Assembly: GCA_964581605.1 (NCBI GenBank)
Contig: CAZOPF010000080.1
Location: 1-27,916, forward strand
Length of the DNA: 27,916 nt
Origin: CAADGU01 sp964581605
GTDB taxonomy: Bacteria; Chloroflexota; Anaerolineae; Promineifilales; Promineifilaceae
Direction: 5' to 3'
Shown here piece after piece: positions 14,757 to 22,831 of the stretch (its first letter is position 1; every line of letters begins with the position of its first letter). The notes beneath the pieces are model-generated. The model made no database searches. It had not been told where the DNA came from and saw only the letters and a list, made by a program, of their open reading frames with translations. The translations under genes were made by a program, and so were the position numbers.

Positions 14757-15659
14757 CTAACCGGCTCCTTGATGTTTTGTTAATAAGCTGGCGCGTAACT
14801 GGTGAAAGATTTGTGGATCTAGTTCTGCTTTTTGCTCAAGATATTGCTCAACTGAGCTATATTGTTGTTGGATATGCTGCATCATCTTTTGCAGGCGCGT
14901 TGCTTTGACGAGGATAACAGCCTGGAGGTGGTCGGCGGTGATTCCCCAACGACGTAAGCTGGTGAGGTCTTGCTCAATGCCTGCCCGAAATTTGTCGTAA
15001 TGCCAGTTGCTCAGGGTGTAGTCGGCCAGGATTGTTTGCTGGGGAACGCCAAGGATATGGAGCAGGAGGGCAATGATGACGGCCGTGCGGTCCTTGCCCG
15101 CCGAACAATGAATGATCATTGGGCGGTTGGTTGGGTCAGCCGCCAGGCGCAGCACCTGCCCAATGATGTGACCGTTTTCATCAATCATCACGCGGGTATA
15201 TCCTTCATCCATCAAACTGTCCAGCCGGGAGCGATCAAAGAGGATGGCGGCTAACCCGCGTACCCGTGCAGACCGTTCTAGATTTTCGATGGGTAGGTGG
15301 AGCGATTGACATTCGGGATTGTTGGGCAATCTGTTGGGGCGTTTGAGGGCCTCGCTTTTGGTGCGCAGATCACATACCAGGCGGATGCCTGTTTGCCCCA
15401 GATAATGTTGGTCGGCAGGGGTGAGCTGAGAAAGCACGCCAGCACGGAAAATTTGTTTCCAGCGGACGGTCATGCCGTCGGCCGTCTCATAACCGCCAAT
15501 ATCCCGAAAGTTGATGCCGCCTGCTAGCGGGAGAAATCGTTTGGGGAGGCGGCCGTTGTCGTGTTCATTCAAGACGGCCGTTTCTGGCAATGGTACTATC
15601 CAATCAAGCGGATTTGCGAGGGGAGGCGGAGCAGAGGTTAACCGGGTTCTCAGGTGCAT
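14757..15659 (-). CDS. Protein-tyrosine-phosphatase-like protein
   Basis: The 300-residue protein shows the bacterial tyrosine/lipid phosphatase signature. GGINFRDIGGY lies near residues 47-57, a putative general-acid Asp sits in DLRT (D98), and the P-loop HCSAGKDRT has catalytic C185 and R191. The HCxAGKDRT form is shared with LipA-like phosphatases that act on phosphotyrosine, phosphoserine/threonine or phosphoinositides. It is cytoplasmic, with no signal peptide. The gene overlaps the start of the Nudix gene. With several Ser/Thr kinases in the window, an opposing role in protein phosphorylation is possible but unproven. No good Shine-Dalgarno precedes ATG 15659. Confidence 0.9.
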   Translation of the reverse strand: MHLRTRLTSAPPPLANPLDWIVPLPETAVLNEHDNGRLPKRFLPLAGGINFRDIGGYETADGMTVRWKQIFRAGVLSQLTPADQHYLGQTGIRLVCDLRTKSEALKRPNRLPNNPECQSLHLPIENLERSARVRGLAAILFDRSRLDSLMDEGYTRVMIDENGHIIGQVLRLAADPTNRPMIIHCSAGKDRTAVIIALLLHILGVPQQTILADYTLSNWHYDKFRAGIEQDLTSLRRWGITADHLQAVILVKATRLQKMMQHIQQQYSSVEQYLEQKAELDPQIFHQLRASLLTKHQGAG

Positions 15660-15713
15660 AGGTGCGATTGTAAGTTTTTCGTTGGCTTTTCCCCAAAGAA
15701 CTCAGCATTTACT

Positions 15714-15743
15714 AAAAAAAGATGCCAGGCTGCCAAACCTGGC
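15714..15743 (-). terminator. Rho-independent terminator after the CBS gene
   Basis: On the - strand, GCCAGG (complement of 15738-15743) pairs with CCTGGC (complement of 15724-15729), followed shortly by seven U from the A-run at 15714-15720. It lies just behind the CBS-pair gene and separates it from the phosphatase gene. Confidence 0.8.
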
Positions 15744-15770
15744 GTTACAACAAAAGGTGGGCGCAGGAAA

Positions 15771-16196
15771 TTACACAAAAGATTCAGTTTCCGGCATCAG
15801 CGCCATCTGGTTGAGCAAATCCGTTACGGTAATAATGCCAACCAGCTCTTCACCTTCTACAACCGGCAGCGCTCCATATTTGTACGCGCTTAAAATTTGG
15901 GCCACTTTATGGATGGGTGTATCAGGTGTTACCGTTTTTGGATGGGAGGTCATGCAACTGGCGGCCGTAAATTGATCCAATAACACAATGCGCTCCAGAG
16001 GATCGGCCGTCACCAGCGGTGAATTCACGGCGAGGCGCACATCCCGATCCGTAATAATGCCAACCAGTTTGCCACTTTGAACCACAGGTAATTGACGTGT
16101 GTTCCGTTTGTTCATCAGAGCTACCACTTCACGCAGAGGGGTATCAGGGGAAACGATATCGGGGTCAATGGTCATCAGGTCATTTGTGATTAACAT
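15771..16196 (-). CDS. CBS-domain-pair protein
   Basis: The 141-residue protein consists almost only of two CBS motifs (about 7-55 and 83-135). Each contains the typical LPVV...LVGIIT strand-helix, followed by DRD or VTD, the residues that contact ribose in adenosyl-ligand sites. Such stand-alone pairs sense AMP, ATP, SAM or similar ligands. The start is ATG 16196 behind AGAGGAGAAAGT; a frame open 16 codons further upstream lacks a ribosome binding site and runs into repeat sequence. It has its own terminator, so it is probably monocistronic. Confidence 0.92.
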   Translation of the reverse strand: MLITNDLMTIDPDIVSPDTPLREVVALMNKRNTRQLPVVQSGKLVGIITDRDVRLAVNSPLVTADPLERIVLLDQFTAASCMTSHPKTVTPDTPIHKVAQILSAYKYGALPVVEGEELVGIITVTDLLNQMALMPETESFV

Positions 16197-16622
16197 ACTT
16201 TCTCCTCTGAAAAATAATTTAAACGCAGAGACGCGGAGGCGCACAAAAAATATGGGTCGTTTTCACATATGGTGTTGAGCCTGCGCCCATGTCGTCTCCT
16301 TCAAAATAATCCATAGATTCCACCGATTACATAGATTTAATCCGCGTCATCCGCGTTTGTCTGCGTCCCATTTTCATCTATTGTGATGGGCTGCTGCCAA
16401 GAAAGCGCTCCTGGTCAAAAGTTGCTTTGCCAGAGGCCCCAAAAAGCGGCATTCTACACCACACATTCTAGAGGGTGGCAGAGCAGTTTGCGCGTGGCAA
16501 ATGTCACAAATAAAAAGTGATTTTTAGCCGAGAGTTAGCGGTTTGGGGATAGCGTACCGTGTTTGGTAAAGCGTAATTGGCAGTTGGGCTTCTGCTCAGG
16601 GGCTTCGATATACAGATTACAG
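16197..16622. other. Intergenic region with inverted repeat family, no gene seen
   Basis: This 426-bp gap separates the CBS gene from the end of the hydrolase-cNMP gene. ACGCAGAGACGCGGAGGCGC (16222-16241) and the segment CCGCGTCATCCGCGTTTGTC plus TGCGT (about 16341-16366) are imperfect inverted copies of one 8-bp-phased motif. Words such as CCACCGATTACATAGATT (16320-16337) tie it to the elements at 2295 and 3392. The part 16380-16622 shows no coding potential and no structured RNA that I recognise. The CBS promoter should lie here on the - strand. Confidence 0.6.
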
Positions 16623-18065
16623 CTAATCAGTGGGCATTGTAGCACGAGCTATATTTTTTGTTGTGCGGCGCTTGCCTTCTTCCAGGCGGCGTTGTTCAGC
16701 CCGGTTAAGCTGCCACAGAACAAACCGCACACGGCGAGACATAGCTTGCGATATGTTCCACAAAAAGCGGTAGCCCAGGGCTGTGTCATCTTCACACAAG
16801 GCTAATAGCCGGTTACGGGTTAGCACCAGTAAAGTGGCACCTTCGCTGCCAGCAATCAAGTCAGCACTACGGCCGCCTTTGTCCAGCATAGCCAATTCAC
16901 CCGTAATTTGCCCGGCACGCAGGTTGGCGACATGCTGCACATCATCATGGCCGTGGTCATGGGGGTCAATGCCGTCTGGGTGTTTCCACACTTCCACATA
17001 CCCTTGTTGAATGATAAATAACTCATCGCTTGATTCCGAAGCCTCGGCAATCAACTCGCCTTTTTCAAAGATGCGTACCTCACATTGTGCCGCCAGACGG
17101 ATGCGTTGTGCCTGGTTTAAATTGTCGCCAACATCAGAGTGGCTCAAAAATTGGGCAATATCACTGATACGTTCTAGTTCGGCATCACCCACCGGCATAT
17201 ACAGGTCGCTGCTGCTTAATGGCAGCCCCAGATAGGCGGCAATCTGGCGGCGGGTAGCGTCTGGTGTTTCAAATTGGGGCCAATGCCCGGCTTTGGGGAA
17301 GATGCGCAAGTCTGCCTGGGGCCATTCATCGGCAACGATGCCAGCATCTCGCAATGGCACTGTATTATCCTCTGCCCCCCAGATGATGAGCGCGGGGGTG
17401 TCAATTTTGCTCAGTTGTCCGCGCAAATCGCTATTGCGCATCGCATAAAAACATTCAAAGCGCACCCGGCCTTGATGGGATTTGCGGGCATCCTGGCGGA
17501 GTTGCTCATAATCGGCCTCGCTGATGCCGGTACGTTGGGCAAAGGAGACCGGGCGCATCAGTCGGTCGGTGAGGCCCACAAAGGTGTGTTCTACGGCCGA
17601 TACCAACCAGCTGCCCAGGCCAAACCGTTCCATTATGGTAATAGGGGAAATAAAAAGGTTGATGGAGGTGGACAAACGGCCGCTGATGGTGGGGCAGAGC
17701 AATACCATCCGTTCAATAAGGACAGGGTATTTAGATGCCAGACCAATGCTAATCATGCCACCCATTGAATGACCAACCAGGACAACGGGGCTGTCACTTA
17801 TTTGTTCAATCAGATCGGCCAATAAGTCTACATATTTGGCAATGGTGGTTTCTTCGGCCAGAGCGGGTGAATTGCCGTAGCCGGGCAAATCAATAGCAAT
17901 GCAATGAAAGCGTTGTGCTAACAGACCGAGGATGGGAGAGGTGGCGTACCATGAGCTTGACCAACCATGAATGAGGAGGGCAATTTGTCGCCCGCGTTTA
18001 CCGGCTTCGACGAAGTGAATGGGTTGCCCGTTGATGTTGAATGTACCCTCTGCGTATGTATCCAT
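16623..18065 (-). CDS. Alpha/beta hydrolase fused to a cyclic-nucleotide-binding domain
   Basis: The 480-residue cytoplasmic protein joins an N-terminal alpha/beta hydrolase to a C-terminal cNMP-binding domain. The hydrolase (about 1-285) has an oxyanion HGW (33-35), nucleophile elbow GHSMGG (S100), acid D233 and base H261 in AGHWPQFE. The cNMP domain (about 315-445) has phosphate-binding cassette GELAMLDKGGRSAD, where E390 and R399 are the ribose- and phosphate-contacting residues, so ligand binding is expected. The ester, amide or peroxide substrate is unknown. A receiver-adenylate cyclase with intact active site is encoded 3.7 kb away, so control by cAMP is plausible. No HTH was seen, so it is not a CRP-type transcription factor. 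Confidence 0.9.
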   Translation of the reverse strand: MDTYAEGTFNINGQPIHFVEAGKRGRQIALLIHGWSSSWYATSPILGLLAQRFHCIAIDLPGYGNSPALAEETTIAKYVDLLADLIEQISDSPVVLVGHSMGGMISIGLASKYPVLIERMVLLCPTISGRLSTSINLFISPITIMERFGLGSWLVSAVEHTFVGLTDRLMRPVSFAQRTGISEADYEQLRQDARKSHQGRVRFECFYAMRNSDLRGQLSKIDTPALIIWGAEDNTVPLRDAGIVADEWPQADLRIFPKAGHWPQFETPDATRRQIAAYLGLPLSSSDLYMPVGDAELERISDIAQFLSHSDVGDNLNQAQRIRLAAQCEVRIFEKGELIAEASESSDELFIIQQGYVEVWKHPDGIDPHDHGHDDVQHVANLRAGQITGELAMLDKGGRSADLIAGSEGATLLVLTRNRLLALCEDDTALGYRFLWNISQAMSRRVRFVLWQLNRAEQRRLEEGKRRTTKNIARATMPTD

Positions 18066-18324
18066 ATCTTGAACTTTCTACCTGTACATGATAAGTTGAG
18101 GGCCGTTGGGTACTGCTACGGCCGTAACCCTCTTTGCGATACGTTAATTGTGGGGCGGTGTTGGTGTGGTGACAATAGGTAAAACACCCTACACGAAGCT
18201 GACAGTGGTGTTGGCAGATACGGTGATGTGATTTGATTTCAAGCTGTCTTACGGCCGTGAACATATACCAGACTTTTACGGGGCATTCACGATGCAGAGA
18301 ACAAACAGGCCAGAGCCAGCTGGG

Positions 18325-18981
18325 TCACTCTTTTTGCCCCCATTCATTCCAGGATGTAACTTCAGCGGCCGGAATGCGTTTCGCCGGTTGAAATGTGTCT
18401 CCAGTGTAATAGGCAACAGGCAGTAAAGCAGCCTGCGTCACCTGATCGGGTATGTTCAAAATGGCGGCGATTTCTTTTTCATATCGAAGATGGAGGGTTG
18501 TCCAGGCGGCGCCTAACCCGCGGGCACGCAACGCCAGCATGAAAGACCAGGTTGCGGGCAAGATCGAACCATAGAGGCCAGCCTGAGCCATGGGGGAGAG
18601 GGTTTCCACACGGCCGTGAATGCAAGGAATAACCATCGCCGGCACACGCCCCATATTATTTGCCAGAAATACGGCCGATTTTACCACCCGCATTTGTTGT
18701 TGTTCATACAGTTCCCCCTGGCCTTGGGTGGCGGCCTGTTCATCTCTGGCACGGGCATAAATGAAAAAGGATTCCCGGTAAAGTTCGCCAATCTCCGCCT
18801 TTTTCTGGGCATCTGTAATCACCAAAAAATGCCATCCCTGAGAATTGCCGCCTGTAGGCGCCTGAACAGCAATGTCCAGGCACTCCTTGATGAGTTCTGG
18901 CGGAACATCCCGTTCCAGGTCTAGCCGTTTGCGTACAGAACGTGTTGTTGTTAATACCTCATCTATGCTGGTTGTGTCCAT
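18325..18981 (-). CDS. Nitroreductase-family FMN oxidoreductase
   Basis: The 218-residue protein matches the nitroreductase fold. The N-terminal TTRSVRKRLD and the PTGGNSQGWHFLVITD segment bind FMN. A central AGLYGSILPATWSFMLALRARGLG-type helix forms the dimer interface, and LNIPDQVTQAALLPVAYYTGD precedes the C-terminal PAKRIPAAEV. Family members reduce nitro-aromatics, quinones, flavins or dehalogenate substrates with NAD(P)H; the native substrate is not predictable. ATG 18981 is preceded by AAGGATG. It is separated from the hydrolase gene by 259 bp in which I see only two ACGGCCGT octamers (18118, 18251) and no gene. Confidence 0.92.
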   Translation of the reverse strand: MDTTSIDEVLTTTRSVRKRLDLERDVPPELIKECLDIAVQAPTGGNSQGWHFLVITDAQKKAEIGELYRESFFIYARARDEQAATQGQGELYEQQQMRVVKSAVFLANNMGRVPAMVIPCIHGRVETLSPMAQAGLYGSILPATWSFMLALRARGLGAAWTTLHLRYEKEIAAILNIPDQVTQAALLPVAYYTGDTFQPAKRIPAAEVTSWNEWGQKE

Positions 18982-19079
18982 GTTTCATCCTTCTGTGGAT
19001 CAATCTTGGTTATTGTGGAATCCGTTATTGGTCAATTCTGACATAACTTTTACCAATTGCCCATCATGTGGATCAACCT

Positions 19080-19255
19080 GGCAATTCTCAGTTTGATTTG
19101 CGGCGGCAGATAAATTTGCACCAACGAGTGGCAAAGTCGGCCTTCGCCGACTGTTTTTAACTGAAGAAGAGCCTGCCCTGAACTCTGTGAAGGGGCGGCT
19201 TTGCTGCTTGTTGCCGCGATCTTAATCGCCGGGTTTTTCCAAATTGAGAATTGCC
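19080..19255. mobile_element. Candidate MITE-like element, 176 bp with 15-bp inverted ends
   Basis: GGCAATTCTCAGTTT (19080-19094) and AAATTGAGAATTGCC (19241-19255) are inverted copies matching at 14 of 15 positions. The inside has no ORF but contains a strong hairpin at 19135-19152 and a palindromic GCCCTGAACTCTGTGAAGGGGC-like segment near 19174-19196, of the kind often seen in dispersed repeats. GATCA occurs on both sides (19071-19075 and 19256-19260), although the left copy is 4 bp from the repeat end. No transposase is present. A simple regulatory hairpin region is the alternative. Confidence 0.4.
19135..19158 (+). terminator. Terminator-like hairpin
   Basis: AGTCGGC (19135-19141) pairs with GCCGACT (19146-19152) around CTTC, followed by GTTTTT. 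It precedes the MBL operon promoter and could insulate it, but no + strand gene lies directly upstream. Confidence 0.6.
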
Positions 19256-19265
19256 GATCACTCAC

Positions 19266-19310
19266 TTGACAAACTAATTAAATTAGTTTATAAACTAAAT
19301 ATATTAGCTA
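19266..19310 (+). promoter_or_regulatory. Sigma-70 promoter with two tandem palindromic operators
   Basis: TTGACA (19266-19271), a 17-bp spacer and TATAAA (19289-19294) form a near-consensus promoter. The perfect palindrome AAACTAATT-A-AATTAGTTT (19271-19289) fills the spacer exactly. A second copy, matching at 15 of 19 positions, lies at 19292-19310, exactly 21 bp downstream and so on the same helix face. The TetR gene in this operon is the likely binder, giving autorepression. Confidence 0.82.
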
Positions 19311-19326
19311 TCAACGGATGTAAACG

Positions 19327-20031
19327 ATGAAAATAACAGAGTATGGTGAAAACTTATGGCAGTTGACCCGGATGGGGATGTTCAATTGTTATCTGGTGCG
19401 TGTGGGGGATGGTCTGACGCTGATTGATACTGGTATGAGCGGCGGTGGCAAAGGGATTTTGCGGGCAGCGCGGGGCATCGGTCAACCCATAATACGGGTG
19501 GCGCTGACCCACGCCCATGGCGACCATGCCGGTTCGTTGGACGAGGTATACACCCAGTTGCCAGGGGTAGAAGTGGCGATGTCGTCACGCACGGCCGTAT
19601 TCCTGCAAGGCAACCGTGCATTAGAACCCGGTGAACCGCAGGCCAAGTTGCGGGGCAACTTTGTGAATCGGTCAACCGCAGCCACCCGGCTGCTGCAACC
19701 AGATGACATGCTCGGTTCATTACGGGTAGTGGCGGCTGCAGGGCACACGCCGGATCAGATTGTGTTTTACGATGAGCGTGACGGCACATTGATTGGCGGG
19801 GACGCCTTTCAGACGCAAGGGGGCACGGCCGTAGCCGGCGTCATGCGTTGGTCATTTCCCTTCCCGGCGATGGCTACCTGGCATTTACCCACAGCCCTGG
19901 CGACGGCCGTTGCCCTGCGCGCCCTCAATCCAACCCGGCTGGCTGTGGGGCATGGCCCGGTGCTGGCAGACCCCATCCCGGCGATGGTGGCGGCCATTCG
20001 CGTGGCGGAGGCAAAGGTCAATGGGCGGTAA
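19327..20031 (+). CDS. Metallo-beta-lactamase-fold hydrolase
   Basis: The 234-residue cytoplasmic enzyme has the full MBL metal set: H62, H64, D66 and H67 in THAHGDH, H140 in AAGHTPD, D159 in GGDAFQ and H209 in AVGHGP. It should therefore hold two metal ions. The motif context resembles the glyoxalase II/lactonase-like branch, but the substrate is not clear. It is the first gene after the operator-bearing promoter and overlaps the TetR gene by 11 bp. A toxic or signalling compound sensed by the TetR protein may be its substrate; this is inferred from gene order. Confidence 0.92.
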   Translation: MKITEYGENLWQLTRMGMFNCYLVRVGDGLTLIDTGMSGGGKGILRAARGIGQPIIRVALTHAHGDHAGSLDEVYTQLPGVEVAMSSRTAVFLQGNRALEPGEPQAKLRGNFVNRSTAATRLLQPDDMLGSLRVVAAAGHTPDQIVFYDERDGTLIGGDAFQTQGGTAVAGVMRWSFPFPAMATWHLPTALATAVALRALNPTRLAVGHGPVLADPIPAMVAAIRVAEAKVNGR

Positions 20032-20590
20032 ACGCAGATGGCTTAACCGGGAACTGGTTATTGGCCGGGCGGTGGAAATGGCAGATGAGATGGGCAGCGT
20101 GACGGCCGTCTCCCTCACCGCTCTGGCCGAATCACTCGATATTCGCGTACCGTCCCTCTACAATCATGTTTCCAGCCTGGAAGATTTGCAGCATGGCATG
20201 GCGATAGCCGGGGCACGGTTATTACTCAATGAACTGCGACAGGCGACGACGGGATTGGTGGGGCGGCCGTCACTGGAAGCCATGGCCCGCGCCTACCGCC
20301 AATTTGCCCAAACCCACCCCGGTATTTACCCATTGACTATCCGCGCCCCAGAGCCAGACGACCAGGAATTGGGTGCATTGGCGCAGGAACTACTGCAAAT
20401 GTTGCTGTTGGTATGGGCGACGGTTGGGCTGACGGGAGACGAGGCTCTGCACGCCGTCCGCGGGTTTCGGGCCTTGTTACATGGTTTTACGGCATTGGAA
20501 ACGGCCGAAGGCTATCGCATGCCTCTGGATCGTGACGAAAGTTTCCGGCGATTGGTAGCGGCTTATCTGGATGGGATTACACACTCTTGA
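20021..20590 (+). CDS. TetR/AcrR-family transcriptional regulator
   Basis: The ATG at 20021 gives 189 residues starting MGGKRRWLNRELVIGRAVEMADEMG. An upstream-open frame inside the MBL gene is out of character for the family. The N-terminal HTH includes VSLTALAESLDIRVPSLYNHVSSLEDLQ (about 29-56). The C-terminal ligand domain ends in VRGFRALLHGFTALETAEGY and DRDESFRRLVAAYLDGI, the WHG-type TetR C-terminus. GAGGCAAAGG precedes the start, and translation is coupled to the MBL gene by overlap. It probably represses its own operon through the two 19-bp palindromes at 19271-19310. Confidence 0.92.
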   Translation: MGGKRRWLNRELVIGRAVEMADEMGSVTAVSLTALAESLDIRVPSLYNHVSSLEDLQHGMAIAGARLLLNELRQATTGLVGRPSLEAMARAYRQFAQTHPGIYPLTIRAPEPDDQELGALAQELLQMLLLVWATVGLTGDEALHAVRGFRALLHGFTALETAEGYRMPLDRDESFRRLVAAYLDGITHS

Positions 20591-20598
20591 GGTGATAG

Positions 20599-20964
20599 AT
20601 GGCTATTTTGCGCATAATCAATATGACAATTCGGTTTGTATTGGAACTCTGCATGCTGGCGGCATTGGCCTATTGGGGGTTTCAATTGGAAGGCGGCTGG
20701 CCCCTACGCCTGCTGGTAGGTATTGGTGCGCCGCTGCTGGCAGCGACGGTGTGGAGTTTGTTGATTGCGCCCAAAGCAAAACGGCGATTAACTGACCCCT
20801 GGCGATTTGTGGTGGAACTGGGGCTGTTTGGGTTGGCGGCGGTGGCGTTAATGGGGGCGGGGCGGCCATCTCTGGCAATCCTTCTCCTGGTCGTTTTTCT
20901 CATCAACCGACTTTTTGTTGTGCTGTGGGGAGAAGATGTGACTACATTTCAGATTGAACGGTGA
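20599..20964 (+). CDS. YrdB-like DUF2568 small membrane protein
   Basis: The 121-residue product has four predicted transmembrane helices, at about 8-28, 35-60, 68-88 and 90-110. The pattern fits DUF2568: an N-terminal RFVLELCMLAALAYWGF, central IGAPLLAATVWSLLIAPKA, then RFVVELGLFGLAAVALMGAG. Its function is unknown. It starts 8 bp after the TetR stop behind GAGGTG and is the third gene of that operon. Its last 23 bp overlap the convergent Ser/Thr kinase gene. Confidence 0.88.
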   Translation: MAILRIINMTIRFVLELCMLAALAYWGFQLEGGWPLRLLVGIGAPLLAATVWSLLIAPKAKRRLTDPWRFVVELGLFGLAAVALMGAGRPSLAILLLVVFLINRLFVVLWGEDVTTFQIER

Positions 20965-21784
20965 GCCTTTCCAGGGCTGCCTGCATTTCCTTTGCGGAAG
21001 AAAATCGCCGCTTCACATCCCGATTGAGTGCCTTCATCACAATTGCAGCTAACGCCGGGGAAACAGAGGGATTGAAAGAGCGAATGGGGTTCTGGCGGAA
21101 CGTAAACGGTTCCGCTTTTCGGGGATCACGCCTGGTCAATAAATGATGTAGGGTTGCGCCCAGGGCATACAGGTCACTTTGCGGTTTGAGCAAGCCGCGA
21201 TACTGTTCCGGGGGCGAATATCCTTCGGTGCCGATAGCCACTCCTTTGCGGTACTGTCTCAGGTGGGCCGGCATATCTGGAAAGTAGCCCGGCGGGAATT
21301 CACGCGCCAACTCGAAATCCACCAGATAAACCCTATCCGCGTGGGCTGCAACCACGTTGTTGGGTTTCAGGTCTCGAAAGATCATGGGGTGTACAGGATG
21401 GTTATGCACATAATTGAGGACATCACACAATTGAATGGCCCAATGGATGACCCGGTGTTCTGGCAGAAAACCAGGAAATTCAGAGAGAATGGTTTCCAGA
21501 TCAGCCCCCTCAATGAATTCTTGTACCAGATAAGAGTGACTTTCGGTTGTAAAGTAGTTCAGAATGCGGGGGATTGCTGGATGGATCTGGGTTGGACGCA
21601 GGTCGGCCAGGCGTTCGCAGACCACAATCATTTGAGTGGGCATTTGTTTAAGGGTCACAAACTGGTTCGTTTTGGCGGCGGACAAGTTACGTGCCTGGTA
21701 GACAACGCCAAAATCACCCCCTAACAACCTGATGATTTCATATTGTTTGTGGAGAATTGTACCGGGAGTTAAGGGGTTATCCAT
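20942..21784 (-). CDS. Stand-alone Ser/Thr protein kinase with variant DFG motif
   Basis: The 280-residue soluble protein is only a kinase domain. The glycine-rich loop reads LLGGDFGVVY, the ATP-anchoring Lys is K46, the catalytic loop is FRDLKPNN (H replaced by F136, catalytic D138) and the metal motif is DFE (D156-E158) instead of DFG. An FRD variant occurs in active bacterial kinases of this type; DFE is rarer. The activation segment ends GTEGYSPPEQYRG, so substrate recruitment looks normal. There is no TM or sensor domain. It starts 3 bp after the stop of the receiver-cyclase gene and is the last gene of the three-gene signalling operon. Confidence 0.9.
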   Translation of the reverse strand: MDNPLTPGTILHKQYEIIRLLGGDFGVVYQARNLSAAKTNQFVTLKQMPTQMIVVCERLADLRPTQIHPAIPRILNYFTTESHSYLVQEFIEGADLETILSEFPGFLPEHRVIHWAIQLCDVLNYVHNHPVHPMIFRDLKPNNVVAAHADRVYLVDFELAREFPPGYFPDMPAHLRQYRKGVAIGTEGYSPPEQYRGLLKPQSDLYALGATLHHLLTRRDPRKAEPFTFRQNPIRSFNPSVSPALAAIVMKALNRDVKRRFSSAKEMQAALERLTVQSEM

Positions 21785-21787
21785 GGA

Positions 21788-22831
21788 CTATCTGAGCAAC
21801 GGCCGTACCCCATAAATCTCCATCACCCCTTTCCCCTTCACCTCAATCCGGCGCGATGACTCCCCATCCACCAGCCCAATCACCCTCTCCCACGCCGCCT
21901 GGCTCAGGTTGACGCTGTTCGCCGCGCCATGACTTTCAATGCGCTGCGCCGTGTTCACCGTGTCCCCCCACACATCAAACAAATACTGCCGCCGCCCCAG
22001 GATGGCGCCTAACACCGGCCCCACATGAATGCCCACCCGAACGTGCCAGGGGTCGGGTAGCTGCTGCGCCAGTTCCACCATTTCCCAACCACACTGAATG
22101 GCCCGCAATACCGGATTTTCCATGCGGTCGAATAAACCGCCGACGGCCATAAAAGAGTCCCCATCCGTCTTGATTTTTTGCAGCCCATGTTTCAAGGCAG
22201 CATTTTCGTAGACGGCGATCATCTCCTGCAAATTGCGCACCACATCTACCAGCGGGTGGCTGTCGCAATACGGTGTAAACCCGACCACATCAGTGAAGAG
22301 CACGGCCACATTTTCAAAGAGACGCGGCCGTACCCGATTGGTGCGTTTCAGTTCGTCAATGATCGCCTCTGGCAAGATGACGCGCAGCAGTTCGTCGGCG
22401 CGTGCCTTTTCGCGCTCAATTTGCTGAATGTACATCTTTTCCCGGTCATGCCATTCTTTCTTCTCCAGGCTGGCGTTCAGGCGAGCACGCAGCAGCACCG
22501 GGTCAAACGGCTTGGGCAGGAAATCCTCCGCGCCCATCTCAATGCCGCGCACCACGCTGGGCAAATCGTTGGCGGCGCTGATGACGATGACGGGAATGTC
22601 GCGGGTGTACGGGTCAGACTTCAAATGCCCCAAGACCTCAAAACCGTCCATGATGGGCATCATAATGTCCAACAAGATCACATCCGGCGCTTCGGACATC
22701 ACTTTGATGAGCGCTTCCTGCCCATTGGTGGCCGAAACCGTCTCGAAATCCAGGTCTTCGAGTTCCTGTTCCAGGTAATCTACGTTGAACGGTTCGTCGT
22801 CAACGATGAGGATTTTGGGGCGTTTTTCCAT
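21788..22831 (-). CDS. Response regulator with class III adenylate cyclase output
   Basis: The ATG at 22831 gives 347 residues starting MEKRPKILIVDDEP; the longer open frame upstream is repeat sequence. The receiver domain (1-120) has D11/D12, phosphoacceptor D55, S85 and K107. A coiled linker (about 122-165) leads to the cyclase domain (about 170-347). Metal-binding D181 (FTDVVGF) and D225, adenine-specifying K221 and D286 (FDVWG), and catalytic N293 and R297 (TVNTAQR) are all present. It should make cAMP when its receiver is phosphorylated. The histidine kinase gene ends 34 bp upstream on the same strand, so that kinase is the likely phosphodonor. No Shine-Dalgarno is visible because the spacer is a heptamer array. 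Confidence 0.93.
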   Translation of the reverse strand: MEKRPKILIVDDEPFNVDYLEQELEDLDFETVSATNGQEALIKVMSEAPDVILLDIMMPIMDGFEVLGHLKSDPYTRDIPVIVISAANDLPSVVRGIEMGAEDFLPKPFDPVLLRARLNASLEKKEWHDREKMYIQQIEREKARADELLRVILPEAIIDELKRTNRVRPRLFENVAVLFTDVVGFTPYCDSHPLVDVVRNLQEMIAVYENAALKHGLQKIKTDGDSFMAVGGLFDRMENPVLRAIQCGWEMVELAQQLPDPWHVRVGIHVGPVLGAILGRRQYLFDVWGDTVNTAQRIESHGAANSVNLSQAAWERVIGLVDGESSRRIEVKGKGVMEIYGVRPLLR

